Notes under the pieces: generated by a model | What the model saw: only the letters and a program-made list of their open reading frames with translations | Databases searched by the model: none | Told to the model about the DNA's origin: nothing | DNA from: Thermoanaerobacterium saccharolyticum | GTDB lineage: Bacteria; Bacillota; Thermoanaerobacteria; Thermoanaerobacterales; Thermoanaerobacteraceae | NCBI RefSeq assembly: GCF_000747665.1 | Contig: NZ_BBKT01000007.1 | Span: 1-64,000, forward strand | Reading direction: 5' to 3' | DNA length: 64,000 nucleotides | Shown: piece by piece, positions 26,558-34,171 of the stretch | Numbering within the stretch: position 1 is the stretch's first letter | How the letters are laid out: each line of letters starts with the position of its first letter | Position numbers and translations under genes: made by a program

Positions 26558-27891
26558 TAGTTTATGATCTTTTTGTTTTCACTTAAAAGTCTTTCGGGTA
26601 TTACATCATTTTTGATTAAGTCATCGTATGTTTCTCTGGCTACTATTAAATCTGATTCCCCATTGTTTAGAAGTACAGCAGCGGGTCGGGGAAGGCGATT
26701 GTAATTGCTTGCCATTGAGTAATTGTAAGCGCCTGTACACGTTACTGCTATTATATCGCCACTTTCAAGCTGTGGTAAATCTATGTCCCATATAAGCATA
26801 TCACCAGATTCACAACATTTCCCTGCAATAGAAACTTTCTCAAGGTTTATTTTGCGAGCTTTGTTGGCCACAATTGCATTGTATTTTGCACCGTACAAAG
26901 CTGTGCGTATATTGTCAGCCATTCCGCCGTCAACTGAGACGTACTTTCTTACGCCGGGGATGTTTTTTATTGCTCCAACAGTGTAAAGAGTAGTGCCTGC
27001 ATTGCCAATTATAGAACGGCCTGGCTCTACGATTATGTTGGGCCTTTTTATATTTAATTCCTTTGAAAATTCTTCAACTGTCTTCATTATTTCATTTGCT
27101 ATTAATTCTATAGGTTGTGGGTCATCTTCCTCGACGTAAGCTATTCCAAATCCGCCGCCTAAATCCAGATTTTCGACTTCCCAACCTGTAGTATCTTTTA
27201 CTTTTTTAAGGAAATTCATCATTATATCTATTTCTGCCTTATACGAATCATAGCTGAAAATCTGTGAACCTATATGGCAGTGCAAACCAGTTAAACTTAC
27301 ATTATCCAGCGTCAAGGCGTACTTTATTGCATCGAGGGCATCTCCGTTAAAAAGAGGGAATCCAAACTTAGAGTCTATTTGACCAGTTTTAATGTATTCG
27401 TGTGTATGGGCTTCTACACCAGGTGAAATTCTCAAGTATATATTAGGCTTTTTGCCCATCTTTAAAGCCAGCTCATTTAGCATATTGAGTTCAAACCAAT
27501 TGTCGACTATGATGCAGCCTATGTTGTATTCCAATGCCATCGTCAGCTCGTCCATTGATTTGTTGTTGCCATGGAAGTATATATTTTGAACAGGGAAATC
27601 GGCTTTTAGCGCTGTATAGAGTTCGCCTCCAGATACTACGTCTAATCCTAAATTTTCCTCTTCTATGATTTTACATATGGCTGTTGTCATAAATGCCTTG
27701 CTGGCATAAATCACTTCATTTCCTGGATAATTTTTCTTAAAACCGTTGTAGAAGGAACGGCAATTTTCTCTTAATAGCTCTTCATCTATGACGTAAAGGG
27801 GGGTACCGTATTGCTTTGCTATCTTTACAGTATCGCACCCAGCAATTTCTAAATGACCCTTTGAATTTATGCGCATGTTCTTTTGAAACAC
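26554..27891 (-). CDS. lysA: Diaminopimelate decarboxylase
   Basis: LysA removes the carboxyl group from meso-diaminopimelate to give lysine, using pyridoxal phosphate. The 445-residue protein has the lysine-bearing motif VIYASKAFMT (about 59-68), HCHIGSQI, the glycine-rich GGGFGIAY and CESGDML with the active-site cysteine. A GTG start at 27891 is used because GGAG lies 8-9 bases upstream; an internal ATG at 27876 is an alternative. The gene stands alone behind a lysine riboswitch, so expression should fall when lysine is plentiful. Confidence 0.95.
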   Translation of the reverse strand: MFQKNMRINSKGHLEIAGCDTVKIAKQYGTPLYVIDEELLRENCRSFYNGFKKNYPGNEVIYASKAFMTTAICKIIEEENLGLDVVSGGELYTALKADFPVQNIYFHGNNKSMDELTMALEYNIGCIIVDNWFELNMLNELALKMGKKPNIYLRISPGVEAHTHEYIKTGQIDSKFGFPLFNGDALDAIKYALTLDNVSLTGLHCHIGSQIFSYDSYKAEIDIMMNFLKKVKDTTGWEVENLDLGGGFGIAYVEEDDPQPIELIANEIMKTVEEFSKELNIKRPNIIVEPGRSIIGNAGTTLYTVGAIKNIPGVRKYVSVDGGMADNIRTALYGAKYNAIVANKARKINLEKVSIAGKCCESGDMLIWDIDLPQLESGDIIAVTCTGAYNYSMASNYNRLPRPAAVLLNNGESDLIVARETYDDLIKNDVIPERLLSENKKIINY

Positions 27892-27948
27892 AAAATCATC
27901 TCCATCACTTTATTAATTTAAAATATCAAAATCAATGTATAAATAAAA

Positions 27949-27974
27949 ACAGCTAAGGTATTTTCTTTAGCTGT
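27949..27974 (-). terminator. Riboswitch-controlled terminator before lysA
   Basis: On the minus strand ACAGCTAA (27974-27967) pairs with TTAGCTGT (27956-27949), followed by TTTTATTTAT. The loop (27966-27957, AGAAAATACC) can instead pair with GGTATTTCT at 27997-27989, which gives a clear antiterminator alternative. Confidence 0.85.
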
Positions 27975-27988
27975 GCTTTAATAGACAT
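27953..27988 (-). CDS. Possible 11-codon leader peptide rich in lysine
   Basis: A consensus AAAGGAGG (28003-27996) precedes an ATG and the peptide MSIKAQLKKIP, three lysines in eleven residues, ending with TAG inside the terminator's 3' arm. The ribosome site and start lie in the antiterminator region. The peptide may be accidental, but the ribosome site is unusually good and lies between riboswitch and terminator. Confidence 0.35.
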   Translation of the reverse strand: MSIKAQLKKIP

Positions 27989-28011
27989 AGAAATACCTCC
28001 TTTCCCTTAGC

Positions 28012-28196
28012 GAGATAGCTCATCACAAATAGTCCGGGTCAACTACTTGTGACAGTCCTATACATCTTATGCATAGGCCCAGCTATGTAGATATTAAGGT
28101 ATCTACACGCTTCGGCGGATTTATCCCTTTCACATGCAATCATCGGCTCCTTAAAGCCTAATGCATGTTACTCTTGATGCCCCGCTCCTCTACCTC
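28012..28196 (-). ncRNA. Lysine riboswitch (L box) aptamer
   Basis: The minus strand carries the L-box core in order: P1 5' arm GAGGTAG (28196-28190), AGGAGC, AGAGTAA, GCCGAAG, CTGGGCC, GACTGTCA and the P1 3' arm CTATCTC (28018-28012). P1 closes with one G-U pair. Size and element order fit the lysine aptamer, and the downstream gene is lysA. Lysine binding should favour the terminator at 27949-27974 and reduce lysA transcription. Confidence 0.93.
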
Positions 28197-28238
28197 ACCT
28201 TCAAGGAAGATGAGGTACATAGTATTTATTTTTTTAAT

Positions 28239-28267
28239 ATGATACCATTAAAAACTTAATGTGTCAA
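28239..28267 (-). promoter_or_regulatory. Sigma-70-type promoter for the lysA riboswitch leader
   Basis: On the minus strand TTGACA (28267-28262) and TATCAT (28244-28239) are separated by 17 bases. Transcription would start near 28232, about 35 bases before the aptamer. Confidence 0.8.
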
Positions 28268-28323
28268 CATATTTATAAATCTTTAGGGAATAATCAATAA
28301 TGAGACTTTCAAGGGGTGATGTT

Positions 28324-28779
28324 ATGCAGTGGTTGATTACTTTTATAGCATCTTGGGTAATTTTCATCTTGCTTGTTGATTTAAAACAGATAAAGTATAC
28401 GATATGGGCAGGACTGTTAGCTGCTATCTGTCAGTTAATAATTGACAATATGGCGTTTCACTTAAAATTATACGATTTTAGGTACGACATTTTAAAGATT
28501 TTCAATTCATCATTCTTTTTTACATTTGGTGCGCCATTTACGGTAGGCATATTATATGCACAGACTTACCCAAAGAATAGAGTATTGAGGCTTATAAATG
28601 TCTTTGTATCTACCGCTTTGTTTTTTGGGCTAGAGTTCGCATTAAAGCTGTCTGGAGCACTTAAATATATACATTGGCATTATTTTTACAGCATTACGAT
28701 AGACGTTTTGGCATTGATGTCTTTAGGCAATTTGATTACGATATTTAAGTTGGCGCCGTGGATGAGAAGTGAAAGATAA
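28324..28779 (+). CDS. CBO0543-family multi-pass membrane protein
   Basis: The 151-residue protein has about four to five hydrophobic segments, with the aromatic LKYIHWHYFYSI stretch near the C-terminal part that is typical of the CBO0543 family found in spore-forming Firmicutes. Function is unknown. The ATG at 28324 follows AAGGGG by 8 bases; an upstream in-frame ATG at 28300 lacks a ribosome site. A 29-codon gene follows 17 bases later. Confidence 0.75.
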   Translation: MQWLITFIASWVIFILLVDLKQIKYTIWAGLLAAICQLIIDNMAFHLKLYDFRYDILKIFNSSFFFTFGAPFTVGILYAQTYPKNRVLRLINVFVSTALFFGLEFALKLSGALKYIHWHYFYSITIDVLALMSLGNLITIFKLAPWMRSER

Positions 28780-28796
28780 TTAAACGGGGGATAAAT

Positions 28797-28886
28797 ATGC
28801 TTAAATTTATCTTAATTGTATCTACAGATTCAATATTTGTTTATATGTGGTTTAGATATTTAGACAGATTAAGAAAAAGTGGATGA
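28797..28886 (+). CDS. Very small predicted single-pass membrane peptide
   Basis: An ATG 6 bases after GGGGGA opens a 29-residue frame. Residues 2-20 are hydrophobic (LKFILIVSTDSIFVYMWF) and the tail is basic (RYLDRLRKSG), a typical inside-positive small membrane peptide. It lies 17 bases after the CBO0543-like gene and is probably co-transcribed with it. Too short for family assignment. Confidence 0.5.
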   Translation: MLKFILIVSTDSIFVYMWFRYLDRLRKSG

Positions 28887-28936
28887 TGATTAATAATGTA
28901 CAAAAAAAGGATGCAAATATCATAGGTATTGTATAT

Positions 28937-28981
28937 TTGAAATACTGAAAAATAATATTATAATATAAGTATCAAACGTTT
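28937..28981 (+). promoter_or_regulatory. Promoter and palindromic operator of the sugar-ABC ATPase gene
   Basis: TTGAAA (28937-28942) and TATAAT (28959-28964) are 16 bases apart. Just downstream is the 8-bp palindrome AAACGTTT (28974-28981), which resembles the core of LacI/CcpA-type operators but does not meet the full cre consensus. Confidence 0.6.
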
Positions 28982-29006
28982 ACCATTTTAAGGGGGATAT
29001 CGAAAG

Positions 29007-30122
29007 ATGGCTGATGTTATTCTTAAGCATGTATACAAAACATATCAGGGTGGAGTGACGGCTGTTAAAGATTTCAACTTGGAGATTAAAGACAAAGAAT
29101 TTATAGTCTTAGTCGGACCATCTGGATGCGGTAAATCTACTACATTGAGGATGGTTGCTGGTCTTGAGGAGATAAGTCAAGGAGAGTTATATATTGACGG
29201 AAAATTAGTAAATGATGTTCCACCAAAGGACAGAGATATAGCGATGGTGTTCCAGAACTATGCTCTGTACCCACACATGACAGTCTATGACAACATGGCT
29301 TTCGGCTTAAAGCTTAGAAAAGTGCCAAGGGCAGAAATTGACCAAAAAGTAAAGGAAGCAGCCAGGATACTTGGCATAGAAGATTATTTAAAGAGAAAGC
29401 CAAAGGCATTGTCAGGTGGACAAAGGCAGAGGGTTGCTTTAGGACGTGCTATAGTTCGTAATCCTAAGGTATTCCTCATGGATGAGCCTCTTTCAAACTT
29501 GGATGCAAAGCTTAGGGTTCAGATGAGGACAGAGATTGCAAAGCTTCATGACAGATTGCAGACGACATTTATATATGTAACACACGATCAGACAGAGGCT
29601 ATGACGATGGGATCAAGAATAGTCGTCATGAAAGATGGCGTCATACAGCAGGTAGATAAGCCTCAAGTAATATATGAGCATCCTGATAATTTGTTTGTTG
29701 CAGGTTTCATTGGAAGCCCGCAGATGAATTTCATAGATGCAAGGCTTGAAAGTGAAAACGGAAAAGTTTATGCATCTTTCAAAGGCTTTAAAGTTGTGGT
29801 TCCGGATGGAATCGTAAAGAGGTTAAAAGATGAAAGCTATATAGGCAAAGAAGTTGTATTGGGCATAAGGCCAGAAGATCTGCATGACGAGGAAGTTTTC
29901 CTTGAAGCATATCCAGATAGCGTGATTGAGACTAAAGTAGATGTTACAGAGCTTATGGGTTCTGAAACATATCTCTACCTCGATTTGCAAGGACAGCCAC
30001 TTACAGCGAGAGTTGATCCAAGATCGACAGCAAAAGCTGGCGATATAATCAAAATCGGTCTTGATACGAATAAACTCCATCTGTTTGACAAGCAGACAGA
30101 GCAGACGATATTAAATAGATAA
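29007..30122 (+). CDS. ugpC: Sugar ABC transporter ATP-binding protein (MsmX/UgpC family)
   Basis: The 371-residue ATPase has Walker A GPSGCGKSTT (about 37-46), signature LSGGQRQRVALGRA, Walker B VFLMDEPLSNLDAKLR and a C-terminal OB/TOBE domain (about 240-365) of the CUT1 family. In Firmicutes, such ATPases often stand alone and energise several different sugar permeases, which fits the absence of permease genes here. The ATG at 29007 follows AAGGGGG. It has its own promoter and terminator. Confidence 0.92.
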   Translation: MADVILKHVYKTYQGGVTAVKDFNLEIKDKEFIVLVGPSGCGKSTTLRMVAGLEEISQGELYIDGKLVNDVPPKDRDIAMVFQNYALYPHMTVYDNMAFGLKLRKVPRAEIDQKVKEAARILGIEDYLKRKPKALSGGQRQRVALGRAIVRNPKVFLMDEPLSNLDAKLRVQMRTEIAKLHDRLQTTFIYVTHDQTEAMTMGSRIVVMKDGVIQQVDKPQVIYEHPDNLFVAGFIGSPQMNFIDARLESENGKVYASFKGFKVVVPDGIVKRLKDESYIGKEVVLGIRPEDLHDEEVFLEAYPDSVIETKVDVTELMGSETYLYLDLQGQPLTARVDPRSTAKAGDIIKIGLDTNKLHLFDKQTEQTILNR

Positions 30123-30128
30123 AACAAT

Positions 30129-30165
30129 AAAACCCATAGGGAAGATTATTCTTCCTATGGGTTTT
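30129..30165. terminator. Bidirectional terminator between the ABC ATPase and glutamate-synthase operon
   Basis: Arms 30129-30144 and 30151-30165 pair over 15 bases with one bulged G (30141), ending in T's on both strands. It closes the ugpC unit and the opposing glt operon. Confidence 0.88.
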
Positions 30166-30167
30166 AT

Positions 30168-30899
30168 TTATGCATACAGCTTTCCGTAAGGCCTATGACC
30201 TGCAGGATGAAGCTTTATAAACTTGTGATTCATTATTTTATCGTAGTCGTACTTGAAATACGATGAAAAGTTTTTGATGTATTTGCTTATTTCCTTTAAA
30301 TCATCTTCTGTTGCTTCTTCTTTTATGACTTCTTTTCCAAGTTTGTAATCTTCTACGTCATTGCACCTTAAATATATGACACCGCCGTGCATTCCAGTTC
30401 CGCAATATTCACCGACGATATCTTTCTTGTTGCTTAAATTTAACACTATCATGCATCCACCTGCCATGTATTCACCGAAGAAGTCTCCAGGCGTTCCACC
30501 TATTACAACTACTGGAACTTTGTCGTTGTACTGTTTCATGTGGATACCTACTCTGTATCCGGCATCGCTTTTTATATACATGGAGCCGCCTCTCATACCG
30601 TATCCAACAACATCTCCAACATGACCGTGGACTATTATGCTTCCATCGTTCATGGTGTTTCCAATGGCGTCTTGACCATTGCCAAACACTTCAATAGTCA
30701 ATCCGTCCATAAATGCAGCTAAGTCATTTCCTGGCGTACCTTCTATATTTATTTTGGTATTGCCATTCAAGTTATCTCCTATATACCTTTGTCCGTTCAC
30801 ATTTTTTAAATTTATCACATCTTCTCCTGAATTGACTAATTCTTTTATCATTTCGTTTAAATCTTTATAATGCATGTCTTTTGCATCGATTGTCTTCAC
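30168..30899 (-). CDS. Glutamate synthase GXGXG-domain subunit (GltB C-terminal domain as separate protein)
   Basis: The 243-residue protein consists of the right-handed beta-helix found at the C-terminus of glutamate synthase large subunits, with repeated glycine motifs such as GNGQDAIGNTMNDGSIIVHG and GYGMRGGSMYIKSDAGYRVG. In the full enzyme this domain supports the ammonia channel and active-site arrangement. A GTG start at 30899 follows GGAGGTG (30912-30906), just after the previous stop. It is the last gene of the five-gene operon and is ended by the hairpin at 30129-30165. Confidence 0.88.
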   Translation of the reverse strand: MKTIDAKDMHYKDLNEMIKELVNSGEDVINLKNVNGQRYIGDNLNGNTKINIEGTPGNDLAAFMDGLTIEVFGNGQDAIGNTMNDGSIIVHGHVGDVVGYGMRGGSMYIKSDAGYRVGIHMKQYNDKVPVVVIGGTPGDFFGEYMAGGCMIVLNLSNKKDIVGEYCGTGMHGGVIYLRCNDVEDYKLGKEVIKEEATEDDLKEISKYIKNFSSYFKYDYDKIMNHKFIKLHPAGHRPYGKLYA

Positions 30900-30900
30900 A

Positions 30901-32167
30901 TTAATGCACCTCCAGATCCAACATTTTGGATTTACGTAAGTCTTTAGGGAAATACACGTATCCGAAATCATCTTTCATAAGATGATCTTTAAATGGGGAA
31001 ACATCTATTCTGTCTCTTATTAGTCCGGTGTATATTCCTGCTCTATCAACATCGTTTATCAGTATGAAGCCTACAACATTGTTACCTTTAAGCACAATTT
31101 TTTTATAAGAGTTTTTGTCATAATCGGCTTTTGTTATAACATCATAAGAGCTATCTGGAGGATTTATGATTCCGGCTGTAATGATGTAGGTATCTTTGTA
31201 TCCTATAGAATTCATGGGGAATGTTCCTTTTGTCGCATTTTCTATGCCTACCATGTTTAGACCGGCCGTTTCTCCTTGCATGTAGGCACTGGGCCATATA
31301 GGTACGACTCTGTTGGAATCGATGAGCATATCGTATCCTTCAGCCACATCTCCAGCAGCGTATACATCGTCGAGATTAGTCTTCATATTTTTGTCTACTA
31401 ATATGCCACGATTGACTTTTATGGATGTTCCCTTTACAACATCTGTATTTGGAGTTACGCCTATTGCAAATATGAGATGATCGGCAGGGAATGTTTCACC
31501 ATTTTTCAAATGGACTTCTTTTATATAGTCGTCACCTATAATTTCATCTACTGTTGTGTTTAACTTAATCTTTATACCGTCGCCTGTAAGCCTCTTTGTT
31601 ACTATAGATGCAGATTCATTGTCAAGGATAGTGCTTAAGATTCTATCGGCAAGTTCGACGATAGTGACATCTGCTCCTAACTCATGAAGCCCTTCTGCGG
31701 CTTTGAATCCTATAAGTCCGCCTCCGACGATGACTACTTTTGAGTTTGGCTTGACGCTGGATTTTAAGCTTTTTGCTTCGTCAAGTTTTATAAATGTTTG
31801 GATGTTTTTCTTTTCAAGACCATTTATCGGAGGGACGAAAGGCTTGCCACCTGTTGCTATAAGCAATTTATCGTACGATACAAAATCGCCATTTTCAAGC
31901 ATGACATTTTTTTTTATTCTCATCAATAGATACTGCTTTTACACCAAGAATGGCTTTCACATTGTTTTTTTGGTAAAAATCCTTGTCTCTGTAAGCCATT
32001 TTTTCTTCTGTAACTGTTCCTGCAAGGTAATACGATATTAAAGGTCTGGAATACACGTGATATTTTTCATCAGATATGACGGTTATATTTGATGTTTTGT
32101 CGTACTTTCTGATGGCTTCCACTGCCCCAACCATTGCAGCGGAGTTTCCGATTATTACTATATTCAT
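30901..32167 (-). CDS. NAD(P)/FAD-dependent oxidoreductase of the split glutamate synthase, frame broken in an A9 run
   Basis: The gene starts at the ATG at 32167 (MNIVIIGNSAAMVGAVEAI, FAD-binding) and its frame stops after 90 codons. Removing one A from the coding-strand run (T9 at 31907-31915) joins it to the next frame, reading SIDENKKNVMLENGDFVSYD and then LLIATGGKPFVPP. The reconstructed protein has 421 residues with an NAD(P) motif VVIVGGGLIGFKAAEGL and the C-terminal FAD motif VYAAGDVAEGYD. It would take electrons from NAD(P)H for the glutamate synthase. It starts directly after the ferredoxin gene stop. If the break is real, the operon lacks a complete reductase subunit. Confidence 0.85.
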
Positions 32168-32608
32168 CTAAATACCTCCTTCATAGACAAGAGCTTCGTT
32201 AGGACAGTTTTTTACACAGGCAGGTTCGCCAGATTCCGCACATAGATCGCACTTTGAAGCGATTTTATTATTTGTGTCTCGTACGATTGCTCCAAATCCA
32301 CAGACGAGGACACATGTCCAGCATCCTACGCATTTATCAGTGTCACAAGTTACAACACCTGTTACAGGATCTTTTTGCATTGCACCTGTTATACAAGCTT
32401 TTACACATGGAGCATCATCACAGTGTCTGCATTGCAGCGAGAATGATAATGGACGATTTTCTTCTACAACGATTCTTGGCGCTGGACGGTTGCTGTCGAA
32501 TTTGTAAGCTTTTAAAACATCTTTATATCTTGAATGGGATGTTATACAGTATACCTCGCAAAGTTTGCATCCGACGCAAACTTCTTCCTTGGCATAAACC
32601 TTCTTCAT
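32168..32608 (-). CDS. 4Fe-4S dicluster ferredoxin-type electron-transfer subunit
   Basis: The 146-residue protein has sixteen cysteines in four groups of the ferredoxin type, including CVGCKLCEVYC (about 12-22), CRHCDDAPCVKAC, CVGCWTCVLVC and CDLCAESGEPACVKNC, as in HycB/DmsB-like four-cluster subunits. It would carry electrons from the flavoprotein next to it to the synthase subunit. The ATG at 32608 follows AAAGGA by 9 bases; an ATG at 32626 is less likely. It abuts the reductase gene. Confidence 0.88.
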   Translation of the reverse strand: MKKVYAKEEVCVGCKLCEVYCITSHSRYKDVLKAYKFDSNRPAPRIVVEENRPLSFSLQCRHCDDAPCVKACITGAMQKDPVTGVVTCDTDKCVGCWTCVLVCGFGAIVRDTNNKIASKCDLCAESGEPACVKNCPNEALVYEGGI

Positions 32609-32665
32609 GTATTTCAATCCTTTCATGCAATATGATAGATTAATAATTGATAAATATTAAAAAAT

Positions 32666-34171
32666 TTATTCTCCGGCTGCCAGTATGCCTAATACATCCA
32701 GTTCTTTTTGAGTCATGCCTATTCCTCTTAGCATAAGCCTGTTGCCTTTTAGGCTTTCAATGTCGTTTATACCCATACCGCCAAGCATCTCCTGTATCTC
32801 ATGACCCCAAGCTGTAATGAGGTTTACAAGCCTTTTGTATCCTATTTCAGGGTTTAATCTTTTTACGAGATTAGGATCTTGAGTGGCTATTCCCCAATTG
32901 CATTTTCCGGTGTAGCATTGTTGGCACATATGGCAACCAAGTGCGATGAGTGCTGCAGAACCTATATAAACGGCATCAGCGCCTAACGCAATTGCCTTTA
33001 CTATGTCAGCACTGCTTCTTATGCTGCCTGCTGCGATGAGGGAGATGGTGTGTCTTATACCTTCTGAGCGAAGCCTCGAATCTACTGATGCGATTGCAAA
33101 CTCAATTGGAATTCCTACATTATCCCTTATGCGCTTTGGAGCTGCACCTGTACCACCTCTAAAGCCATCTATAGCGATGTAGTCAGCACCGGCTCTTGCG
33201 ATGCCAGATGCTATGGCTGCCACGTTGTTGACTGCAGCTATCTTCACACCGACAGGTTTTTTGTAGTCTGTTGCTTCTTTTAGCGAGTATATCAACTGAC
33301 TTAAATCTTCAATTGAGTAGATATCATGGTGTGGCGCAGGCGATATGGCGTCGCTGCCTACAGGTATCATCCTTGTTTCAGAAATGTCCTCGCTTACTTT
33401 TTCACCAGGCAAATGGCCACCAATTCCAGGTTTTGCCCCTTGACCAATTTTTATCTCAACTGCTGCAGCAGTTTTTAAGTATTCCCTATCAACTCCAAAT
33501 CTACCTGATGCTACTTGAACGATTGTATTAGGACCGTATTTTCTAAAATCCTTATGAAGACCGCCTTCACCAGTATTGTAGTATATACCCAATTCTTTTG
33601 CTGCTCTTGCCAGTGATGCATGAGCATTGTAGCTTATTGAACCATACGACATGGCAGAAAACATTATAGGGTAATTTAATGTTAGCTGCGGAGGCATTTT
33701 TGTCTTCACGTTTAAATTTTCGTCCAATTCTATTTTATCTGGCTTTCTCCCTATGAAGATTTTTAACTCCATTGGCTCCCTTAATGGGTCTATAGAAGGG
33801 TTTGTAACCTGACTTGCGTTAATCACCATCTTATCCCAGTAAATAGGATATGGCCTGTCATTGCCCATGGCCGATAGAAGAACGCCCCCTGTCTCTGCTT
33901 GTCTGTATATATCTCTTATGGCATCGTAAGTCCAGTTGGCGTTTTCTCTGAAAACTTGAGGATGTTTTACTATCGTTAAAGCATGTGTAGGACACATTAC
34001 GACGCATCTTTGGCAATTTACGCATTTATAATCGTCAGCTACCATTTTGCCTAAGTCTTCATCGTAGCTGTGTACTTCATTTGCACATTGTCTCATGCAG
34101 ACTTTGCAGTTTATGCATTTATCGTAATCTCTTAGTACTTTAAATTCTGGCGTAAGGTAATTAAGGCTCAT
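32666..34171 (-). CDS. Glutamate synthase central/FMN-binding subunit with N-terminal 2x[4Fe-4S] ferredoxin domain
   Basis: The 501-residue protein starts with a two-cluster ferredoxin domain (CINCKVCMRQC at about 17-27 and CVNCQRCVVMCP at about 51-62). The FMN-binding TIM barrel of glutamate synthase follows, with PIMFSAMSYGSISYNAH, GEGGLHKDF, KPGIGGHLPGEKV and GFRGGTGAAPK. The 3Fe-4S cysteines are in CHMCQQCYTGKCNWGIATQDP (near residue 415). It reduces 2-oxoglutarate with ammonia to glutamate. The start overlaps the previous gene by 4 bases. This is the archaeal/Thermotoga-type short large subunit. Confidence 0.92.
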   Translation of the reverse strand: MSLNYLTPEFKVLRDYDKCINCKVCMRQCANEVHSYDEDLGKMVADDYKCVNCQRCVVMCPTHALTIVKHPQVFRENANWTYDAIRDIYRQAETGGVLLSAMGNDRPYPIYWDKMVINASQVTNPSIDPLREPMELKIFIGRKPDKIELDENLNVKTKMPPQLTLNYPIMFSAMSYGSISYNAHASLARAAKELGIYYNTGEGGLHKDFRKYGPNTIVQVASGRFGVDREYLKTAAAVEIKIGQGAKPGIGGHLPGEKVSEDISETRMIPVGSDAISPAPHHDIYSIEDLSQLIYSLKEATDYKKPVGVKIAAVNNVAAIASGIARAGADYIAIDGFRGGTGAAPKRIRDNVGIPIEFAIASVDSRLRSEGIRHTISLIAAGSIRSSADIVKAIALGADAVYIGSAALIALGCHMCQQCYTGKCNWGIATQDPNLVKRLNPEIGYKRLVNLITAWGHEIQEMLGGMGINDIESLKGNRLMLRGIGMTQKELDVLGILAAGE

